The position numbers and the translations under genes are program-made. This document shows positions 57,397 to 64,000 of a DNA stretch of 64,000 nt, piece by piece (within the stretch, counting starts at the first letter, position 1; each line of letters begins with the position of its first letter). The stretch is from Plicaturopsis crispa FD-325 SS-3 (Eukaryota > Basidiomycota > Agaricomycetes > Amylocorticiales > Amylocorticiaceae). Location of the stretch: assembly GCA_000827205.1 (NCBI GenBank), contig KN832568.1:478659-542658 (forward strand). Direction: 5' to 3'. The notes under the pieces were generated by a model. It did not search any database. It was not told the origin of the DNA and saw nothing but the letters and a program-made list of their open reading frames with translations.

Positions 57397-57968
57397 GGTG
57401 GTATTTCTGCAGACGAGGGTTTATACGATCAGTTACTGTTTCAGTTGGAAGGAGATGTACACACTCGAGTCCAAACATGCCCATCCCCCGTGTTCTGGGG
57501 CTGAATCTCACGCCACAAACAAAGTTTGAGACGAGCGTCTATGATTACGCTGAGCGGTTAATGTGAGTGTCTGTTTCGCAAGCGTCTCCGATTGAGTATG
57601 CCGTCAGTGTTATCGGGAGCCTGGTGAAGTGCTGTCTTCATAGACTTTCAGTTGGGAAAGGATGTCAGGATTCAGCAGTAGACCCTTGAGCTTTAGCCGC
57701 TCAACAGCTTCAGTTTCGCAGAAAGTGGTTGAATAAGTTTGGCTGAAGTGGTGAAGAATGAATCTGAAGGAAAGACCCCGCGACGTGTACATCCAAGACG
57801 TCGACGTTGCGCAGCGTTGGTCACGCGCACGGAGGCCACTTGTTCGGCAATCTATCTGGGTGTACGAATAGTGGTACTTCCATGGTCATCTCAAACTTTG
57901 TTATCCCTGTGCAATGGAACACAACGTACTCCATATATATGTCTTCGAAAACACTGTACACCCACCCG
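57397..57968. other. Intergenic with an unsupported minus-strand ORF
   Basis: A minus-strand frame at 57610-57792 (SFRFILHHFSQTYSTTFCET ...) has no start context or splice partner. Otherwise nothing seen. Confidence 0.5.
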
Positions 57969-60900
57969 TCACATTTTCGCGCACCTTGACCTTCCATCCC
58001 TTCTCGCCCTCGCGCATTGCTCCCTCTGTTCTAACGCGGCTCTTCCCGCTTCCTTGAGAATGCCAACCACGACATTCGCCGCCAGATGGTCGCCGCGTAT
58101 ATGGAACTCCTTGATGAACATTTTGTATAAAGGTCGGACATGATGTTCGAAGGAGACGTGAGGCGGTAGTTGTGGTAGGTTCAGCTGGGAGGGCGCCGAG
58201 AGTGGCGTTCCAAATGGTGTTTCTCCAGAGTCTCCTCCGGGGTATCCGCTGCGCACCATGTGGTCGAAAAGCGCGCGCATCTTGCCGCTGTCCATCATGC
58301 GACGCCAGCGCAGCAGGCCTTTGACGAGAATGTTGACGGTGACCCTGTCCGCGGCAAACCCGTATTTCTTGACAAGCATGTTCATCTCGCGCAGCACCTT
58401 TCGCATCTGGCGGCCATTACGGAGTTTGCGCCGCAGGAGGGCGCCGTGGATGATCATGTTGCCGACTGCAGTTCGAGACGCACTGTCAAGGATGCTCTGA
58501 TTGCGCTCGAGAAGCTTCTTGGCAGCGCTGGTATGGCCACCCCGGATGCAAAGATCAACAGCGAGCCGTAGACTGGCCATGTCCGGTTGCATTCGCGATA
58601 CCATGGACACCACTTTCAGGACAGACGGCGCGGAAGGCAGTCGAGGCTTGAACTGCACCGCGCGCATCAAGGTTCGCGAACCAAGCTCACCGTGTCCTGG
58701 CCAAGGAATGCCTCGCGAAGCATGTCGAGCGAGCGCGTGAGCCCCGCCCTGCGACATGCCCCATAGTAGCATACTCCGCAATTCAGTTCCCATGTGTGGC
58801 CTCGTAGCAGCGAGCGCCGTGAGGCGCATGGCGTGGCGAAATTGTCGTCGACGAAGGAGGGTGCGAAGTAGCTCTCTGAAGAAGACATCGCGAAAATACT
58901 GTGGCGACGACCTGTGGACGGACTCCATGAGTGCCACTGCTTTGGTAGGATGAGATGCTGCCAGAACTGTCAGAAAGTGCTCAAGGCACCACCGATAGCT
59001 GGGCGACGGTGGCGACGACGCGTACAGCTCCTGCACTGCGTCTCCGAGCACAGCAGCGTGTTCCGGTTCTAACCGCATCTTCTGCGCCCCTGCAACGGAT
59101 GACAAGACTTTCTGCACGAGATCCTTAGTGTGATACGCTGAGAGCCGCTTCTGGCGAATAATAGGCAGCACAGGGTCAAGATATTCGGGGCTGACCAAGG
59201 CGATGGCCAGGGTGTGTAGGGTATCATTGGGAACGTCGATGCCATAGTCGTCCAAGAAGAGGAGGAATTGGTGTGCGAGATCCAACGCACCGAGGCGCAC
59301 GAGACGTACCATGACAGCACTGGTAATTGTGACACGCCATTCGGGACCAAGCCAGATGTGGGTGAGAGTCGAGATGATGGATTCCCAGGTGCGTCCAGTG
59401 ACGGCGCTTGCAAGGGCGTACTCGACAGCAAGAGCATGCACCTGCCGCTGCGCGCTTTCATCACGGCGGTCAGCCAGCCACAAGTCGGAAGACGTCAGGT
59501 ATTCGTAGCATGCGGCGACCATATCGGAATCGACCGCAATGGCGGAAAGCCGGAGGAAGGAGAGGACGATGGCCCGAGCGACGAAACGCAGCTCCAGTCC
59601 ACCAGGGAGATTCGTCGTCCACTTGTACCAGAGGTCACGGGATATGGTCTGTATGCCTTTCCTGTACGCGCTCTGCGATTCGAGAGTGATGCCTTTACTC
59701 GTAAATGTCTTCTCGAGAGTTGCGAGCGCAAGGACGACCTCCCAGTGTGTGATATGCCGTGCGGCCCCTTCTGAATTCTCCAAGGCGCTGTGACGATTGT
59801 TTTCGTGCGGTGGTGAGGGAGAGGCTCTGGCCATAGCAAGAAGAGTGAGACTTCTCCAACGGGCAGCCGTCGTCGACGTAGTTAGATCGAAAGTAGCAGC
59901 CACCTGTGAGGCTGCCCAGCGATTAACGAAAGACGGTCCGGAGTATTTGGGGGGATAGAAAAGGACACCGCTGAACTTTTCGGAGAGCTGGGTGGTTCCA
60001 AGCACTTGAGGTTCAACACGCGGGGCCGCTACATACGGCCTAGGCAAATTATCCGTCCCTGCTTCGGTGACACGCTCAGACTGCCGCACTACGCGCTCCC
60101 ATAGAGCGGCGAGGATTCGCTCCTGGCTTGTAAGCGGTATAAGTGACGCGGATGTTAAGACGATCTTCCAAAGGACATCGAGTAGGCGAGGATGGACGCC
60201 ACGGTGCCGAAGAAACAGGCTGGCCAGTTGCTTGACAGCGTCATCCATATGCTCGGGTGTCCGCATTGCCAGCAATCCTTGAAGAAAGGGCACATGCACC
60301 TCTAGCTCATCGCTAGATTTACATAAGCACACATAGTGCGCGTGTGCCTCGGAAATGGCTTGCATTTGTCTCGCTGACGCTGTGAAGACGATGTCAATCC
60401 TGCTATTGGCCATTTCTCCGAGAAAACGCTCACGCTGTGACATCGCTGCCAAATTTTCTTCCGCATGCACTGCGGCTAACCGTGCGCGCATGAGCCAATA
60501 ATGATCCGACGTGCTGAAAGCTAGGCACCGCCGTGTTTTGTCCATGCCAAGTCTGACAACGAATGGCCAATACGTGCGGAATGGAATAGACTTTTCGACG
60601 TGGCGGGTGAGGGGGTTGATATAAACATGGGGCCGATGAGTGGGTGGTATAGACAATGCGCCAAAAAGACTGATGAGAGAGCTGAGCATAGCGGGATCGA
60701 GGTAGCGAGATTGCGAGCGAGAAAATGCCGACATGTACAGGGATCGTAGTGTGTTTGGGGTATGTGTGATGGGATTCGCAGACGTCATGTTAGTTCGCGA
60801 GAGGAACTCTCGGAGAACCTCGATGGAAGTGGGCGACCCAACGTATGACTTCGGTCCGCGCTCTGCATTGATGCCCGCGTCGTGGAGGGCTATTTCCGTG

Positions 60901-61236
60901 CCCTCCGAGGTCGGTGTGATGCCTGCACCGCCAGCTTCGGCTGAAGGACGATGTCGGAGAAAGAAGCGTCTCCGAGTAACACGTTTATATGGGCCAATCA
61001 GTGGACCCGCTTCTGCTACTGCACGTTTCGCATCGCGCGGTCGACGTTGAGCGCGATTACTATTGCTAGGGGCCGTGTCGCGTAGCGTTTTGAGCGCAAC
61101 GGTAGGCGGGCTAGGGACCATTCATGTTGTTAGTATTTGTGTGTGTCTCTCTTCGAAAGCACACTCACCGCGTCTCCGAGACGTTGCTGCCGCGCCCGCC
61201 CAATCTTTGGACGGTCGACAAACACCATCGCAACAT
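57969..61236 (-). CDS. Large PPR-like mitochondrial protein
   Basis: Exon 1 (61169-61236) encodes an Arg-rich, acid-poor presequence (MLRWCLSTVQRLGGRGSNVS) typical of matrix import. GTGAGT...CCCTAG joins it in phase to exon 2 (57969-61110); total 1069 aa. The body is almost all helical hairpins. The clearest pentatricopeptide unit is near the C-terminus (VTVNILVKGLLRWRRMMDSG then KMRALFDHMVRSGYPG), with weaker repeats before it (YEYLTSSDLWLADRRDESAQ, FLLFLDDYGIDVPNDTLHTL). PPR proteins bind organelle RNA and control its processing or translation; target unknown. Starting at 61121 without exon 1 would lose the targeting sequence. Confidence 0.8.
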
Positions 61237-61710
61237 TCCATTGCATGTAGCGTGCCTGCAGCAATCGTACCGCTCCGAGACGAGTTCTACCACGAGAAAA
61301 CACTGCCCGTGGTCAAGAGAAATGGGCGAGACGGCTGCTGCAGCCAGCAGGCAGTTGGAGAGAAGTGTTTGCCAGTCGCCTGCCGTCGCTGGCGCCAATC
61401 GGATCGGAATTCGGGAGACTTCGGCATATTCCGTGAACCTTAACTTTCTTTTTCGCCGCCGTCCTCGATAACTCGCAACGAAACCCGTTTATCACTCACA
61501 TCCTTGACCGGTCGCCTTGAAAAATCCATTGACACTATAAGGTATGTCGCGCGCAGATTTATACGGTGCCGGGAAGATCTAATAAAAATTGCAGAGGTCA
61601 ATTGGGAGGCACTAGTTACCCACTTATACATACATACATACCACTACATGTGAGCACCCATTTCATTGGAACCGCGATGGACCACTGACGGATTTGCAGA
61701 AAAAACTACA
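61237..61710. promoter_or_regulatory. Divergent promoter region with probable 5' UTR intron of RPP0
   Basis: Between the PPR gene (minus) and P0 gene (plus). A tacatacatacata run lies at 61626-61640. A likely 5' UTR intron spans 61650-61699 (GTGAGC donor, CACTGAC branch site, TTTGCAG acceptor), ending 11 bp before the start codon, as is common for ribosomal protein genes. Confidence 0.5.
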
Positions 61711-62932
61711 ATGGGAGCTACCCGCGCTGTCAAGGAGGAGTATTTCGTGAAGCTCAAGGAGCTCCTCCAAAAGTACCGTGCGTGCGGTCGTGATTAATCT
61801 TAGACGCGTTAACTCACATGAGATTCTCTACTTAGCATCCATCTTCTTGGTTAATGTCGACAATGTCGGTTCAAACCAAATGCATCAGATCCGTGTCGCC
61901 CTCCGCGGCAAGGGTGTCGTCCTGATGGGCAAGAACACTATGGTCCGCCGTGCTCTGCGCACCATCCTCGCAGAGTTCCCCCAATTCGAGAAGCTCCTCC
62001 CCCACGTCAAAGGGAACATCGGATTCGTCTTCACCTCCGACGACCTCAAGGAGATCCGTGAGATCATCCTCGCGAACAAGGTCGCCGCGCCTGCGCGTGC
62101 TGGTGCGTTCGCGCCCGCGGACGTCACCGTCCCCGCAGGCAACACCGGCATGGAGCCCGGAAAGACGGCCTTCTTCCAGGCCCTCGGTATCCCCACCAAG
62201 ATCGCGCGTGGTACCATCGAAATCGTGTCCGACGTCAAGGTCGTCACCGGTGGCACCCGTGTCGGTACATCCGAGGCGACCCTGCTCAACATGTTGAACA
62301 TCTCGCCGTTCACGTACGGAATGACTGTCGTCCAGATCTTCGACGCCGGGAACGCGTTCTCCCCCTCCGTTCTCGATATCGACGAGAAGGACCTCATTGA
62401 TCGCTTCCTGTCTAGCATCAAGACTGTTGCTGCGATCTCTTTGGCGCTCAACTACCCCACGCTTGTCTCCGTCTCCCACACCCTTGTCAATGCATACAAG
62501 AACCTCCTCGCCCTTTCGCTTGCCACCGACTACACCTTCGAGGGCTCCGAGAAGGTTCGTGTTTTTTTTTGTTCGCGACGATTGCGTGCCCATACGATGT
62601 TTATTCTAAACACACTGAAAATACTGAGCGTCTCAAGGACGCGTTGTTGACATATTTTATTCTGATGGACATTCAAATTATCGCTTCATCCTGTAAGGCC
62701 CAAGCTGACTCTGAATCTTACAGGTCAAGGAGTACCTTGCTAACCCGGATGCCTTCGCCGCCGCCGCGCCTGCCGCTGAGGCTGCCCCGGCTGCTGAGGA
62801 GAAGCAAGAGGCGGCTAAGGAGGAGGAGAAGGAGGAGGAGTCCGATGATGACATGGTGAGTTCATCATTATCTCCTATCGAGTGCGCACGGTTTAATCAG
62901 GTCATGTTCAGGGCTTCGGGCTCTTCGACTAA
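61711..62932 (+). CDS. RPP0: 60S acidic ribosomal protein P0 (uL10)
   Basis: Exons 61711-61777, 61836-62554, 62724-62855 and 62912-62932 give 312 aa, the normal length. It begins [20 protein letters not shown]. The L10 domain includes [20 protein letters not shown] and [12 protein letters not shown] (rRNA contact), then the insertion domain ([20 protein letters not shown]). An Ala-rich hinge follows, and the universal stalk tail [14 protein letters not shown]. That tail is split by an intron: the last coding exon is only 21 nt (GFGLFD plus stop). P0 anchors P1/P2 dimers and recruits elongation factors at the GTPase centre. Confidence 0.97.
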
Positions 62933-63631
62933 ACATCTGATGCATCGCTGTACTTGGCTTGTCTCGTGTCGTGTCTACGATGAAATAACGATCCCCCTGT
63001 ACACCATTGCCCGGCCCGCGAGTAAACATTCCTCCGACATTTGAGAGCCGGAAGAACTAGCGCGTTGTTCTGGGCGCCGTTTTATCATGAGCTGACCTGA
63101 GTCCGGACGACGCACTGAGATATGCCGTCTCGTTCTCACGTCGTGTTATCGATGGCGCAAATGTAGCGCAGTAGTTTTTGCAAGTCGTTCGAGGATTGTC
63201 GAGATCTATGAAGAACTCGGAAGAGACCGAAAGGACGCGACCCGCCGCGCGAGTCCTCGATAATGACCGAAGCAATGATGCTGCTGCTTGCATTTTCCGT
63301 TCCATGACACAGTTTTCAGTTACCAGCCGCTTTCTCTCTTTCCTCTCTATTTTGTCGTTGTATGATTCGCCGTTTCAGAGGTCTACCAGATAACTGTTAT
63401 CCTCGCATATAGGTATTGCGTTTTGTTAGCTGTCAGTTTTGTGTGTCCGAGTTGACCCCGTTTACCCCAGATTTCGGGAACGTTCGCCAGTTTACTCGTC
63501 AATCGTCCCCGCTACGACGAAGATCCCTTCTTGCTCTCCGGTGAAGATCTGATTATCGCTCCTCATCCGGTCCAAAACCTTGTGTCTATACGGGTCTTCC
63601 CCGCTCGTTAAAAGCTATCGCTTTCCGGACC
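62933..63631. promoter_or_regulatory. P0 3' flank and TPS1 promoter region
   Basis: About 700 bp, with pyrimidine-rich stretches near 63320-63360 and 63520-63600 just upstream of the TPS1 start. No clear TATA box; no gene seen. Confidence 0.45.
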
Positions 63632-64000
63632 ATGTCTTCATCGACTCTTCCACCATCCGCTACCGACTCTAGCTCTGAACCATCTCTGTCCGATATGAAG
63701 GACGACGGCGCCCGCCTCATAATCGTGTCCAATCGTCTGCCCATCACTATCACCAAAGATGCGAGCGGCGAATACCACTTCAAAATGTCTTCCGGCGGTC
63801 TCGTATCCGCGCTGTCGGGGTTCAAGAAATCCATGAATTTCACCTGGATCGGCTGGCCCGGATTCTTCATCCCTTTGAAGGACCGGCCGCTCGTTGACAG
63901 GCGGCTGATGGACGAGTATTCGTGCCAGGCCGTCCACCTGGACGACGACGTCGCGGATCGGCATTACAATGGTTTTTCCAACTCCATCCTCTGGCCACTG
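63632..64000 (+). CDS. TPS1: Trehalose-6-phosphate synthase, 5' part (cut by window end)
   Basis: The open frame begins MSSSTLPPSATDSSSEPSLS and runs off the window after 123 codons. Hallmarks of GT20 synthases: RLIIVSNRLPITI (the Arg of SNRLP contacts glucose-6-phosphate), MSSGGLVSALSG (the Gly-Gly loop near UDP-glucose), FTWIGWPG, HYNGFSNSILWPL. It makes trehalose-6-phosphate from UDP-glucose and glucose-6-phosphate in the cytosol, for stress protection and control of glycolysis. No intron in the visible part. Confidence 0.95.
   Translation, partial: MSSSTLPPSATDSSSEPSLSDMKDDGARLIIVSNRLPITITKDASGEYHFKMSSGGLVSALSGFKKSMNFTWIGWPGFFIPLKDRPLVDRRLMDEYSCQAVHLDDDVADRHYNGFSNSILWPL

Noticed and set aside
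61871-62593. 240-aa minus-strand ORF opposite P0
   Set aside because: Shadow of codon-biased ribosomal protein sequence; no protein-like motif.
1-64000. Search by eye for tRNA, rRNA, CRISPR arrays and bacterial-type signals
   Set aside because: No tRNA B-box-like sequence with a fitting cloverleaf, no rRNA-like blocks and no regularly spaced repeat-spacer array was found.

Overview
The window looks like nuclear DNA of a mushroom-forming basidiomycete (Agaricomycete). Genes are dense and on both strands. Nearly all are cut by GT-AG introns of about 45-70 bp, some with very small exons (10, 14 and 18 nt). There are multigene families typical of that group: BTB/POZ proteins, F-box/LRR proteins, a FunK1 kinase, a class-E P450, S33-type secreted hydrolases and an rve-type integrase-core protein. 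No organelle, bacterial operon, rRNA, tRNA or CRISPR signature was seen. Exon coordinates were derived by eye from splice signals, reading frame and paralogue comparison; no search was run.

Left part (1-9.6 kb): a direct tandem duplication. Unit 1 (about 533-5312) holds most of a disordered Lys/Ser/Pro-rich gene plus a double-BTB gene; unit 2 (about 5313-9567) repeats both. The second disordered gene lost its 5' end at the junction and carries frameshifts, and the second double-BTB gene has an in-frame stop. Unit 1 also carries a 443-bp insertion with an 8-bp direct repeat that is absent from unit 2. A third, apparently whole double-BTB gene lies at 52.1-54.1 kb.

9.7-21.4 kb: two F-box/LRR paralogues (minus), a calcineurin-like phosphatase with a 10-nt microexon (minus), eIF5 (plus) and a prion-like Gln/Asn/Ser/Gly-rich protein (minus).

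21.7-35 kb: an ENV7/STK16-like kinase (minus) whose intron holds an assembly gap, then a gene-poor stretch with a hairpin, minisatellites and repeats. Next come an unknown Cys-motif protein and an integrase-core protein (both minus), a BTB gene (plus) and a repeat mosaic around a second gap. That mosaic contains a copied first exon and upstream region of the kinase gene.

35-47 kb: two tandem secreted S33 alpha/beta-hydrolases, a cytochrome P450, a TPR protein (minus) diverging from a small membrane protein, and a FunK1 kinase (minus).

47.7-64 kb, mostly housekeeping: a disordered KEN-motif protein (minus), a Tma46/ZC3H15-type CCCH protein (plus), the third double-BTB gene (minus), a TPR-SET protein (minus), a large PPR-like mitochondrial protein (minus), ribosomal stalk protein P0 (plus) and the 5' end of trehalose-6-phosphate synthase (plus), cut by the window edge. 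Translation genes (eIF5, P0, Tma46) are interspersed with fast-evolving family genes rather than grouped by pathway.
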